A stretch of 64,000 nucleotides of DNA from Camelus bactrianus (lineage: Eukaryota; Chordata; Mammalia; Artiodactyla; Camelidae): positions 122,911,049 through 122,975,048 of the forward strand of contig NC_133541.1 in assembly GCF_048773025.1 (NCBI RefSeq). Direction: 5' to 3'. Position 1 is the stretch's first letter; each line of letters begins with the position of its first letter. A model generated the notes under the pieces. It did no database searches. It saw only the letters and a list, made by a program, of their open reading frames with translations, and was not told the origin of the DNA. Positions 33,920-46,193 of this stretch are shown here, piece by piece. The translations under genes and the position numbers were made by a program.

Positions 33920-35550
33920 CCTTGCGAGGGAACACCTGTGACACCAGGAAGCTGCGTGGAGGGCGGCCCCGAACCTCCCCCACACAGTCAGCCGTGTTCC
34001 GGAATTCTGAGTGTGGGGAGGTTCCGTCTTCTGTCTGCAGCACCCGGGATCTCCTAGGAGCAGTTCGAGTGTCTTCCCCGAGTCCTTCCCAGTGCGGGCT
34101 GCCGGGGAAAGGCGGGGGTTGGGCTGGAAACGCAGGTAGCATCTAGTGCCTCCCCATGGACAGGGGAGGTAATTAGCGGACTTCCCCTTGCGAGGGAATA
34201 CCTGTGACACCAGGAAGCTGCGTGGAGGGCGGCCCCGAACCTCCCCCACACAGTCAGCCGTGTTCCGGAATTCTGAGTGTGGGGAGGTTCCGTCTTCGTT
34301 CTGCAGCACCTGGGATCTCCTAGGAGCCCTTCGAGGGTCTTCCCCGAGTCCCTCCCACTGCGGGCTGCCTGAGAAAGGCGGGGGTTTGGCTGGAAACGCA
34401 GGTAGCATCTAGTGCCTCCCCATGGACAGGGGAGGTAATTAGCGGACTTCCCCTTGCAAGGGAACACCTGTGACAACAGGAAGCTTCGTGGAGGGCGGCC
34501 CCGAACCTCCCCCACACAGTCAGCCGTGTTCCGGAATTCTGAGTGTGGGGAGGTTCCGTCTTCGTTCTGCAGCACCCGGGATCTCCTAGGAGCCATTCGA
34601 GTGTCTTCCCCGAGTCCCTCCCAGTGCGGGCTGCCGGGGAAATGCGAGGGTTGGGCTGGAAACGCAGGTAGCATCTAGTGCCTCCCCATGGATATGGGAG
34701 GTAATTAGCGGACTTCCCCTTCCAGGGAAAACCTGTGACACAAGGCAGCTGCGTGGATTGCGGCACAGAACCTCGCCCACCCAGTCAGCCGTGTTCCGGA
34801 ATTCTGAGTGTGGGGAGGTTCCGTCTTCTGACTGCAGCACCCGGGATCTACTAGGAGCCCTTCGAGTTTCTTCCACGAGTCCCTCCCAGTGCGGGCTACC
34901 GGGGAATGGCGGGGGTTGGGCTGGAAACGCAGGTAGCACCTAGTGCCTCCCCATGGTCGGGGAAGGTAATTAGCGGAATTCCCCTTGCGATGGAACACCT
35001 GTGACTCCAGGAATCTTCGTGGAGGGCGTCCGTAAACCTCACCAACACTCACCCGTGTTCCGGAATTCTGAGTGTGGGGAGGTTCCGTCTTCTGTCTGCA
35101 GCACCCGGGATCTCCTAGGAGCCCTTCGAGAGTCTTCCCCGAGTCCCTCTCACTGCGGGCTGCCGGGGAAAGGCGGGGGTTGGGCTGGAAACGCAGGTAG
35201 CATCTAGTGCCTTCCCCTGGACGGGGGAGGTAATTAGCGGACTTCCGCCTGCCAGGGAACACCTGTGACACCAGGAAGCTGCGTGGAGGGCGGCCCCGAA
35301 CCTCCCGCACACAGTCAGCCGTGTTCCGGAATTCTGAGTGTGGGGAGGTTCCGTCTTCTGTCTGCAGCACCCGGGATCTCCTAGGAGCCCTTCGAGAGTC
35401 TTCCCCGAGTCCCTCTCACTGCGGGCTGCTGGGGAAAAGCGGGGGTTGGGCTGGAAACGCAGGTAGCATCTAGTGCCTCCCCCTGAACAGGGGAGGTAAT
35501 TAGCGGACTTCCGCCTGCCAGGGAACACCTGTGACACCAGGAAGCTGCGT
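33920..35550 (+). repeat. Fourteen-unit displaced duplication, copy 1
   Basis: It matches 37.64-39.27 kb at a displacement of 3720 bp. Shared rare marks are GATATGGGAGG, GAAATGCGAGGG, CTTCCAGGGAAAACC with a base missing, GCACCTAGTGCC and CCTTCCCCTGGACGGGG. The edges are approximate. Confidence 0.84.
34844..35107 (+). repeat. 264-bp subfamily monomer 3
   Basis: 264 bp with CACTCAC, GACTCCAGG and GGGCGTCCGTAAACC; it lies inside the duplicated block and has a partner at 38564. Confidence 0.85.
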
Positions 35551-37639
35551 GGAGTGTGTCCCCGATCCTCGCCCACACATTCGGCTGTGTTCCGGAATTC
35601 TGAGTGTGAGGAGGTTCCGTCTTCGGTCTGCAGCACCCGGGATCTCCTAGGAGCCCTTCAAGAGTCTTCCCCGAGTCCCTCCCAGTGCGGGCTGCCGGGG
35701 AAAGGCGGTGGTTTGGATGGAAACGCAGGTAGCATCTAGTGCCTCCCCATGGACAGGGGAGGTAATTAGCGGAATTCCCCTTGCGGGGGAACACCTGTGA
35801 CACCAGGAAGCTGCGTGGAGGGCGGCCCCGAACCTCCCCCACACAGTCAGACGTGTTCCGGAATTCTGAGTGTGGGGAGGTTCCGTCTTCTGTCTGCAGC
35901 ACCCGGGATCTCCTAGGAGCCCTTCGAGAGTCTTCCACGAGTCCCTCACAGTACGGGCTGCCGGGGAAAGGCGGGGGTTGGGCTGGAAACGCTGGTAGCA
36001 TCTAGTGCCTCCCCATGGACAGGTGAGGTAATTAGCGGAATTCCCCTTGCGAGGGAACACCTGTGACACCATGAAGCTGCGTGGAGGGCGCCCCGAAACT
36101 CCCCCACACAGTCAGCCGTGTTCCGGAATTCTGAGTGTGGGGAGGTTCCGTCTTCTGTCTGCAGCACCCGGGATCTCCTAGGAGCCCTTCGAAAGTCTTC
36201 CCCGAGTCCCTCTCACTGCGGGCTGCCGGGGAAAGGCGGGGGTTGGTCTGGAAACGCAGGTAGCATCTAGTGCCTCCCCCTGAACAGGGGAGGTAATTAG
36301 CGGACTTCCGCCTGCCAGGGAACACCTGTGACACCAGGAAGCTGCGTGGAGGGAGGCACCGAACCTCCCCCACACAGTCAGCCGTGTTCCGGAATTCTGA
36401 GTGTGGGGAGGTTCCGTCTTCGTTCTGCAGCACCCGGGATCTCCTAGGAGCACTTAGAGTGTCTTCCCCAAGTCCTTCACAGTGCGGGCTGCCGGGGAAA
36501 GGCGGGGGTTGGACTGCAAAGGCAGGTAGCATCTAGTGCCTCCCCTTGGACTGAGGAGGTAATTAGCTGACTTCCCCTTGCGAGGGAACACCTGTGACAC
36601 CAGGAATCTTCGTGGAGGGCGGCCCCGAACCTCCCGCACCCAGTCAGCCGTGTTCCGGATTTCTGAGTGTGGGGAGGTTCCGTCTTCTGTCTGCAGCACC
36701 CGGGATCTCCTAGGAGCCCTTCGAGAGTCTTCCCCGAGTCCCTCCCAGTGCGGGCTGCCGGGGAAAGGCGGGGGTTGGGCTGGAAACGCAGGTAGCATCT
36801 AGTGCCTCCCCATGGACAGGGGAGGTAATTAGCGGACTTTCCCTTGCGAGGGAACACCTGTGACACCAGGATGCTCCGTGGAGGGCGGCCCCGAACCTCC
36901 CCCACACAGTCAGCCGTGTTCCGGAATTCTGAGTGTGGGGAGGTTCCGTCTTCTGTCTGCAGCATCCGGGATCTCCTAGGAGCCCTTCGAGAGTCTTCTC
37001 CCAGTCCCTCTCACTGCGGGCTGCCGGGGAAAAGCGGGGGTTGGGCTGGAAACGCAGGTAGAATCTAGTGCCTCCCCATGGACAGGGGAGGTAATTAGCG
37101 GACTTCCCCTTGCGAGGGAACACCTGTGACACTAGGAAGCTGCGTGGAGGGCGGCCCTGAACCTCACCCACACAGTCACCCATGTTCCGGAATTCTGAGT
37201 GTTGGGAGGTTCCGTCTTCTGTCTGCAGCACCCGGGATCTCCTAGGAGCCTTTCTAGAGTCTTCCCCGAGTCCCTCTCACTGCGGGCTGCCGGGGAAATG
37301 CGGTGGTTGGGCTGGAAACGCAGGTAGCATCTAGTGCCTCCCCCTGGACAGGGGAGGTAATTAGCGGACTTCCGCCTGCCAGGGAACAGCTGTGACACCA
37401 GGAAGCTGCGTGGAGGGCGGCCCCGAACCTCCCCCACACAGTCAGCCGTGTTCCGGAATTCTGAGTGTGGGGAGGTTCCGTCTTCTGTCTGCAGCACCCG
37501 GGATCTCCTAGGAGCCCTTCGAGTGTCTTCCCCGAGTCCTTCCCAGTGCGGGCTGCCGGGGAAAGGCGGGGGTTGGGCTGCAAACGCAGGTAGCATCTAC
37601 TGCCTCCCCATGGACAGGGGAGGTAATTAGCGGACTTCC
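35551..37639 (+). repeat. Mosaic stretch between the two 33.9/37.6-kb copies
   Basis: About eight monomers. It starts with the GATCCTCGCCC / CTTCGGTCTG type near 35.57-35.63 kb; I did not see that full combination again further right. It also holds the partners of 33.2-33.9 kb. One unit near 36.09 kb lacks a base (GGCGCCCCG). Confidence 0.75.
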
Positions 37640-39270
37640 CCTTGCGAGGGAAAACCTGTGACACCAGGAAGCTGCGTGGAGGGCGGCCCCGAACCTCCCC
37701 CACACAGTCAGCCGTGTTCCGGAATTCTGAGTGTGGGGAGGTTCCGTCTTCTGTCTGCAGCACCCGGGATCTCCTAGGAGCAGTTCGAGTGTCTTCCCCG
37801 AGTCCTTCCCAGTGCGGGCTGCCGGGGAAAGGCGGGGGTTGGGCTGGAAACGCAGGTAGCATCTAGTGCCTCCCCATGGACAGGGGAGGTAATTAGCGGA
37901 CTTCCCCTTGCGAGGGAACACCTGTGACACCAGGAAGCTGCGTGGAGGGCGGCCCCGAACCTCCCCCACACAGTCAGCCGTGTTCCGGAATTCTGAGTGT
38001 AGGGAGGTTCCGTCTTCGTTCTGCAGCACCTGGGATCTCCTAGGAGCCCTTCGATGGTCTTCCCCGAGTCCCTCCCACTGCGGGCTGCCTGAGAAAGGCG
38101 GGGGTTTGGCTGGAAACGCAGGTAGCATCTAGTGCCTCCCCATGGACAGGGGAGGTAATTAGCGGACTTCCCCTTGCGAGGGAACACCTGTGAGAACAGG
38201 AAGCTTCGTGGAGGGCGGCCCCGAACCTCCCCCACACAGTCAGCCGTGTTCCGGAATTCTGAGTGTGGGGAGGTTCCGTCTTCGTTCTGCAGCACCCGGG
38301 ATCTCCTAGGAGCCATTCGAGTGTCTTCCCCGAGTCCCTCCCAGTGCGGGCTGCCGGGGAAATGCGAGGGTTGGGCTGGAAACGCAGGTAGCATCTAGTG
38401 CCTCCCCATGGATATGGGAGGTAATTAGCGGACTTCCCCTTCCAGGGAAAACCTGTGACACAAGGCAGCTGCGTGGAGTGCGGCACAGAACCTCGCCCAC
38501 CCAGTCAGCCGTGTTCCGGAATTCTGAGTGTGGGGAGGTTCCGTCTTCTGACTGCAGCACCCGGGATCTACTAGGAGCCCTTCGAGTTTCTTCCACGAGT
38601 CCCTCCCAGTGCGGGCTACCGGGGAATGGCGGGGGTTGGGCTGGAAACGCAGGTAGCACCTAGTGCCTCCCCATGGACAGGGAAGGTAATTAGCGGAATT
38701 CCCCTTGCGAGGGAACACCTGTGACTCCAGGAATCTTCGTGGAGGGCGTCCGTAAACCTCACCAACACTCACCCGTGTTCCGGAATTCTGAGTGTGGGGA
38801 GGTTCCGTCTTCTGTCTGCAGCACCCGGGATCTCCTAGGAGCCCTTCGAGAGTCTTCCCCGAGTCCCTCTCACTGCGGGCTGCCGGGGAAAGGCGGGGGT
38901 TGTGCTGGAAACGCAGGTAGCATCTAGTGCCTTCCCCTGGACGGGGGAGGTAATTAGCGGACTTCCGCCTGCCAGGGAACACCTGTGACACCAGGAAGCT
39001 GCGTGGAGGGCGGCCCCGAACCTCCCGCACACAGTCAGCCGTGTTCCGGAATTCTGAGTGTGGGGAGGTTCCGTCTTCTGTCTGCAGCACCCGGGATCTC
39101 CTAGGAGCCCTTCGAGAGTCTTCCCCGAGTCCCTCTCACTGCGGGCTGCTGGGGAAAAGCGGGGGTTGGGCTGGAAACGCAGGTAGCATCTAGTGCCTCC
39201 CCCTGAACAGGGGAGGTAATTAGCGGACTTCCGCCTGCCAGGGAACACCTGTGACACCAGGAAGCTGCGT
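37640..39270 (+). repeat. Fourteen-unit displaced duplication, copy 2
   Basis: Partner of 33.92-35.55 kb. Differences are few, for example GGACAGGGAAGG here against GGTCGGGGAAGG in copy 1 near the 264-bp unit. Similarity stops near 39.27 kb at GAGTGCGACCCCG. Confidence 0.84.
38564..38827 (+). repeat. 264-bp subfamily monomer 4
   Basis: Exact-length partner of the unit at 34844, displaced by 3720 bp. Confidence 0.85.
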
Positions 39271-39625
39271 GGAGTGCGACCCCGAACCTCCCCATCACAG
39301 TCAACCGTGTTCCGGAAATCTGAATGAGGGGAGGTTCCGTCTTTTGTCTGCAGAACCCGGGATCTCTTAGGAGCCCTACGAGTGTCTCCCCGGAGTCCCA
39401 CACAGTGCGGGCTGCCGGGGAAAGGCGGGGGTTGGGCTGGAAACGCAGGTAGAATCTAGTGCCTCCCCAAGGACAGGGGAGGTAATTAGCGGACTTCCCC
39501 TTGCGAGGGAACACCTGAGACACCAGGAAGCTGCGTGGAGGGCGGCCCAGAACCTCGCCCACACAGACAGCCGTGTTCCGGAATTCTGAGTGTGGGGAGG
39601 TTCCGTCTTCTGTCTGCAGTACCCG

Positions 39626-39889
39626 GGATCTCCTAGGAGCCCTTCGAGTGTCTTCAACGAGTCCCTCCCAGTGTGGGCTGCCGGGAAAAAGCAGGGGTTG
39701 TGCTGGAAACCCAGGTAGCGTCTAGTGCCTCCCCATGGACAGGGAAGGTAAGTAGCGCACTTCCCCTTGCGAGGAAACACCTGTGACTCCAGGAAGCTGC
39801 GTGGAGGGCGTCCCTAAACCTCACCCACACTCAGCCGTGTTCCGGAATTCTGAGTGTGGGGAGGTTCCGTCTTTTGTCTGCATCACCCG
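39626..39889 (+). repeat. 264-bp subfamily monomer 5
   Basis: 264 bp with CACACTCAG, GACTCCAGG and GGGCGTCC. Confidence 0.83.
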
Positions 39890-42800
39890 GGATCTCCTAG
39901 GAGCCCTTCGAGAGTCTTCCCCGAGTCCCTCGCCCTGCGGGCTGCCGGGGAAAAGCGGGGGTTGTGCTGGAAACGCAGGTAGCATCTAGTGCCTCCCCCT
40001 GGACAGGGGAGGTAATTAGCAGATTTCCGCCTGCCAGGGAACACCTGTGACACCAGGAAGCTGCGTGGAGGGCGGCCCCGAACCTCCCCCACACAGTCAG
40101 CCATGTTCCGGAATTCTGAGTGTGGGGAGGTTCCGTCTTCTGTCCGCAGCACCCGGGATCTCCTAGGAGCCCTACGATTGTCTCCCCCGAGTCCCTCACA
40201 GTGCGGGCTGCCGGGGAAAATCGGGGGTTGGCCTGGAAACGCAGGTAGCATCTAGTGCCTCCCCATACACAGGGGAGGTAATTAGCGGACTTCCCCTTGC
40301 GAGGGAACACCTGAGACACCAGGAAGCTGCGTGGAGGGCGGCCCTAAACCTCCCCCACACAGTCACCCGTGTTCCGTAATTCTGAGTGTGGGGACGTTCC
40401 GTCTTCTGTCTGCAGAACCCGGGAGCTCCTTGGAGCCTTTCGAGGGTCTTCCCCGAATCCCTCCCAGTGCGGGATATCGGGAAAAGGCGGGGGTTGGGCT
40501 GGAAACGCAGGTAGCATCTAGTGCCTCTCCCTGGACAGGGGAGGTAATTAGCGGAATTCCACTTGCAAGAGAACATCTGTGACACCAGGAAGCTGCGTGG
40601 AGGGCGGCCCCGTACTTCCCCCACACAGTCAGCCGTGTTCCGGAATTCTGAGTGTGGGGAGGTTCCGTCTTCTGTCTGCAGCACCCGGGATCTCCTAGGA
40701 CCCCTTCGAGTGTCTCCCCCGAGACCCTCCCAGTGCGGGCTGCCGGGGAAAGGCGGGGGTTGGGCTGGAAACGCAGGTAGCATCTAGTGCCTCCCCATGG
40801 AAAGGGGAGGTAATTAGCGGATTTCCCTTGCGAGGGAACACCTGAGACACCAGGAAGCTGCGTGGAGAGCGGCCCTACACCTCCCCCACACAGTCACCCG
40901 TGTTCCGGAATTCTGAGTGTTGTGAGATTCCGTCTTCTGTCTGCAGCACCCGGGATCTCCTAGGAGCCCTTCGAGGGTCTTCCCCGAGTCCCTCCCAGTG
41001 CGGGCTGCCTGGGAAAGTCGGGGGTTGGGCTGGAAACGCAGGTAGCATCTAGTGCCTCCCCATGGACAGGGGAGGTAATTAGCGCAATTCCCCTTGCGAG
41101 GGAACACCTGTGACACCAGGAAGCTACGTGGAGGGCGGCCATAAACCTCACCCACACAGTCACCAGTGTTCCGGAATTCTGAGTGTGGGGAGGTTCCGTC
41201 TTCTGTCTGCAGCACCCGGGATCTCCTAGGAGCCCTTCGAGAGTCTTCCCCGAGTCCCTCGCACTGCGGGCTGCCGGGGAAAATCGGGGCTTTGCTGGAA
41301 ATTCAGGTAAAATCTAGTGCCTCCCCCTGGACAGGGGAGGTAATTAGCGGACTTCCCCTTGCGAGGGAACACCTGTGACACCAGGAAGCTGCGTGGAGGG
41401 CGGCCCTAAACCTCACCCACACAGTCACACGTGTTCCGGAATTCTGAGTGTGGGGAGGTTCCGTCTTCTGTCTGCAGCACCCGGGATCTCCTAGGAGCCC
41501 TTCGAAAATCTTCCCCGAGTCCCTCTCACTGCGGGCTGCCGGGGAAAAGCGGGGGTTGGGCTGGAAACGCAGGTAGCATCTATTGCCTCCCCCTGGACAG
41601 GGGAGGTAATTAGCGGACTTCCGCCTTCCAGGGAACACCTGTGACACCAGGAAGCTGCGTGGAGGGCGGCCATAAACCTCACCCACACAGTCAGCCGTGT
41701 TCCGGTATTCTGAGTGTGGGGAGGTTCCGTCTTCTGTCTGCAGCAACCGGGATCTCCTAGGAGCCCTTCGAGTGTCTCCCCCGAGTCCCTCCCAGTGCGG
41801 GCTGCCGGGGAAAAGCGGGGGTTGGGCTGTAAACGAAGGTAGCATCTAGTGCCTCCCCATGGAAAGGGGAGGTAATTAGCGGACTTCCCCTTGCGAGGGA
41901 ACACCTGTGACACCAGGAAGCTGCGTGGAGGGCGGCCCTAAAACTCACTCACACAGTCACACGTGTTCCGGAATTCTGAGGGTGGTTAGGTTCCGTCTTC
42001 TGTCTGCAGCACCCGGGATCTCCTAGGAGCCCTTCGAGGGTCTTCCCCGAATCCCTCCCAGTGCGGGATGTCCGGAAAAGGCGGGGGTTGGGCTAGAAAC
42101 GCAGGTAGTATCTAGTGCCTCTCCCTGGACAGGGGTGGTAATTAGCGGACTTCCCCTTGCAAGGGAACCCCTGTGACACCAGGAAGCTGCGTGGAGGGCG
42201 GCCCCGAACCTCACCACACAGTCAGGCGTGTTCCGGAATTCTGAGTGTGGGGAGGTTCCGTCTTCTGTCTGCTGCACCCGGGATCTCCTAGGAGCCCTTC
42301 GAGTGTCTCCCCCGAGTCCCTCCCATTGCGGGCGGCCGGGGAAAGGCGGGGGTTGGGCTGGAAACGCAGGTAGCATCTAGTGCCTCCCCATGGACTGGGG
42401 AGGTAATTAGCGGACTTCCACTTGCGAGGGAACACCTGTGACACCAGGAAGCTGCGTGGAGGGCGGCCCCGAACCTCGCCCACTCAGTCAGCCGTGTTCC
42501 GGAATTCTGAGTGTGGGTAGGTTCCGTCTTCGTTCTGCAGCACCCGGGATCTCCTATGAGCCCTTCGAGTGTCTCCCCCGAGTCCCTCCCAGTGCGGGCT
42601 CCCGGGGAGAGTCGAGGGTTGTGCTGGAAACGCAGGTAGCATCTAGTGCCTCCCCATGGACAGGGGAAGAAATTAGCGGACATCCCCCTGCCAGGGAAAA
42701 CCTGTGACACAAGGCAACTGCGTGGAGATCGGCCCAGAACCTCGCCCACACAGTCAGACGTGTTCCGGAATTCTGAGTTTGGGGAGGTTCCGTCTTCTGA

Positions 42801-43078
42801 CTGCAGCACCCGGGATCTCCTAGAAGCCTTTTGAGAGTCTTCCCCGAGTCCCTCCCAGTGCAGGCTGCCGGGGAAAGGCGGGGGTTGGGCTGGAAACGCA
42901 GGTAGCATCTAGTGCCTCCCCATGGACAGGGGAGGTAATTAGCGGACTTCCCCTTGCGAGGGAATACATTTGACACCAGGAAGCTGCGTGGAGGGCGGCC
43001 CCGAACCTCGCCCACACAGTCAGCCGTGTTCCGGAATTCTGAGTGTGGGGAGGTTCCGTCTTCTGTCTGCAGCACCCG

Positions 43079-43342
43079 GGATCTCCTAGGAGCCCTTCGA
43101 GTGTCTTCCAAGAGTCCCTCCCAGTGCGGGCTTCCGGGGAAAGGCAGGGGTTGTGCTGGAAACCCAGGTAGCGTCTAGTGCCTCCCCATGGACAGGGAAG
43201 GTAATTAGCGGATTTCCCCTTGCGAGGGAACACCTGTGACTCAAGGAAGCTGCGTGGAGTGCGTCCCTAAACCTCACCCACACTCACCCGTGTTCCGGAA
43301 TTCTGAGTGTGGGGAGGTTCCGTCTTCTGTCTGCAGCACCCG
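43079..43342 (+). repeat. 264-bp subfamily monomer 6
   Basis: 264 bp with CACACTCAC and GTGCGTCC; it has GACTCAAGG in place of GACTCCAGG. The next unit is also short. Confidence 0.83.
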
Positions 43343-44259
43343 GGATCTCCAGGAGCCCTTCGAGAGTCTTCCCCGAGTCCCTCGCTCTGCGGGCTGCCGG
43401 GGAAAAGCGGGGGTTGGGCTGGAAACGCAGGTAGCATCTAGTGCCTCCCCCTGGACAGGGGAGGTAATTAGCGGACTTCCCCCTGCCAGGGAAAACTTGT
43501 GACACCAGGCAGCTTCCTGGATGGCGGCCCCGAACCTCTCCCACACAGTCAGCCGTGTTCCGGAATTCTGAGTTTGGGGAGGTTCCGTCTTCTGTCTGCA
43601 GCACCCAGGATCTCCTAGGAGCCCTTCGAGTGTCTCCCCCGAGTCCCTCCCAGTGCGGGCTGCCGGGGAAAGGCGGGGGTTGGGCTGGAAACGCAGGTAG
43701 CATCTAGTTCCTCCCCATGGACAGGGGAGGTAATTAGCGGACTTCCCCTTGCGAGGGAACACCTGTGACACCAGGAAGCTGCGTGGAGGGCGGCCCTAAA
43801 CCTCACCAACACAGTCACCCGTGTTCCGGAATTCTGAGTGTGGGGAGGTTCCGTCTTCTGTCTGCAACACCCGGGATCTCCTAGGAGCCCTTCGAGGGTC
43901 TTCCCCGAGTCCCTCGCACTGCGAGCTGCCGGGGAAAAGCGGGGGATGGGCTGGAAACGCAGGGAGCATCTAGTGCCTCCCCCTGGACAGGGGAGGTAAT
44001 TAGCGGAATTCCCCCTGCCAGGGAAAACCTGTGACACAAGGCAGCTGCGTGGAGGGCGGCCCCGAACCTCGCCCACACAGTCAGCCGTGTTCCGGAATTC
44101 TCAGAGTGGGGAGGTTCCGTGTTCTGTCTGCAGCAACCGGGATCTCCTAGGAGTCCTTCGAGAGTCTTCCCGGAGTCCCTCTCACTGCGGGCTGCCGGGG
44201 AAAGGCGGGGGATGGGCTGCAAACGCAGGTAGCATCTAGTGCCTCCCCCTGGACAGGGG

Positions 44260-45130
44260 AGGTAATTAGCGGAATTCCCCTTGCGAGGGAACACCTGAGA
44301 CACCAGGAAGCTGCGTGGAGAGCGGCCCTAAACCTCCCCCACACAGTCACCCGTGTTCCGGAATTCTGAGTGTTGTGAGGTTCCGTCTTCTGTCTGCAGA
44401 ACCCGGGATCTCCTAGGAGCCCTTCGAGGGTCTTCCCTGAGTCCGTCACAGTGCGGGCTGCCTGGGAAAGGCGGGGGTTGGGCTGGAAACGCAGGTAGCA
44501 TCTAGTTCCTCCCCATGGACAGGGGAGGTAATTAGCGCACTTCCCCTTGCGAGGGAACACCTGTGACACCAGGAAGCTGCGTGGAGGGCGGCCATAAACC
44601 TCACCCACACAGTCACCCGTGTTCCGGAATTCTGAGTGTGGGGAGGTTCCGTCTTCTGTCTGCAGCAACCGGGATCTCCTAGGAGCCCTTCGAGAGTCTT
44701 CCCCGAGTCCCTCGCACTGCGGGCTGCCGGGGAAAATCGGGGGTTTGCTGGAAACTCAGGTAAAATCTAGTGCCTCCCCCTGGACAGGGGAGGTAATTAG
44801 CGGACTTCCGCCTGCCAGGGAACACCTGTGACACCAGGAATCTGCGTGGAGGGCGGCCCCGAACCTCCCCCACACAGTCAGTCGTGTTCCGGAATTCTGA
44901 GTGTGGGGAGGTTCCGTCTTCTGTCTGCAGCACCCGGGATCTCGTAGGAGCCCTTCGAGTGTCTCCCCCGAGTCCCTCCCAGTGCGGGCTGCCGGGGAAA
45001 GGCGGGGGTTGGGCTGGAAACGCAGGTAGCATCTAGTGCCTCCCCATGGACAGGGGAGGTAATTAGCGGACTTCCCCTTGCGAGGGAACACCTGTGACAC
45101 CAGGAAGCTGCGTGGAGGGCGGCCCTAAAC
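44260..45130 (+). repeat. Four-unit displaced duplication, copy 1
   Basis: It matches 45.32-46.19 kb at a displacement of 1063 bp (four units less one base). Marks: GGAGAGCGGCCC, GAGTGTTGTGAGG, TCCGTCACAGTG, CTAGTTCC and the GGGGGTTTGCTGG / AGGTAAAATC unit. A further partial match to its first part is at 47.75-48.13 kb. Confidence 0.83.
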
Positions 45131-45322
45131 CTCCCCCACACAGTCACCCGTGTTCCGGTATTCTGAGTGTGGGGAGGTTCCGTCTTCTGTCTGCAGCACC
45201 CGGGATCTCCTAGGAGCCCTTCGAGTGTCTCCCCCGAGTCCCTCCCAGTGCGGGCTGCCGGGGAAATGCGGGGGTTGGGCTGCAAACGCAGGTAGCATCT
45301 AGTGCCTCCCCATGGACAGGGG

Positions 45323-46193
45323 AGGTAATTAGCGGAATTCCCCTTGCGAGGGAACACCTGAGACACCAGGAAGCTGCGTGGAGAGCGGCCCTAAACCTCC
45401 CCCACACAGTCAACCGTGTTCCGGAATTCTGAGTGTTGTGAGGTTCCGTCTTCTGTCTGCAGAACCCGGGATCTCCTAGGAGCCCTTCGAGGGTCTTCCC
45501 CGAGTCCGTCACAGTGCGGGCTGCCTGGGAAAGGCGGGGGTTGGGCTGGAAACGCAGGTAGCATCTAGTTCCTCCCCATGGACAGGGGAGGTAATTAGCG
45601 CACTTCCCCTTGCGAGGGAACACCTGTGACACCAGGAAGCTGCGTGGAGGGCGGCCATAAACCTCACCCACACAGTCACCCGTGTTCCGGAATTATGAGT
45701 GTGGGGAGGTTCCGTCTTCTGTCTGCAGCAACCGGGATCTCCTAGGAGCCCTTCGAGAGTCTTCCCCGAGTCCCTCGCACTGCGGGCTGCCGGGGAAAAT
45801 CGGGGGTTTGCTGGAAACTCAGGTAAAATCTAGTGCCTCCCCCTGGACAGGGGAGGTAATTAGCGGACTTCCGCCTGCCAGGGAACACCTGTGACACCAG
45901 GAAGCTGCGTGGAGGGCGGCCCCGAACCTCCCCCACACAGTCAGCCGTGTTCCGGAATTCTGAGTGTGGGGAGGTTCCGTCTTCTGTCTGCAGCACCCGG
46001 GATCTCGTAGGAGCCCTTCGAGTGTCTCCCCCGAGTCCCTCCCAGTGCGGGCTGCCGGGGAAAGGCGGGGGTTGGGCTGGAAACGCAGGTAGCATCTAGT
46101 GCCTCCCCATGGACAGGGGAGGTAATTAGCGGACTTCCCCTTGCGAGGGAACACCTGTGACACCAGGAAGCTGCGTGGAGGGCGGCCCTAAAC
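45323..46193 (+). repeat. Four-unit displaced duplication, copy 2
   Basis: Second copy of 44.26-45.13 kb, differing at few positions (for example AATTATGAG here against AATTCTGAG near 45.70/44.63 kb). Confidence 0.83.

Larger units (their letters stand above)
39271..44259 (+). repeat. Diverged mosaic stretch
   Basis: About nineteen monomers with more differences between neighbours than elsewhere, and no long young duplication that I could see. Units here mostly carry CCCTAAACCTC or CCATAAACCTC instead of the left-hand variants. A unit near 41.28-41.31 kb has the rare GGGGCTTTGCTGG and AGGTAAAATCTAG. The unit starting at 43343 lacks the TA of the CTCCTAGGAG palindrome, leaving CTCCAGGAG. Confidence 0.8.
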
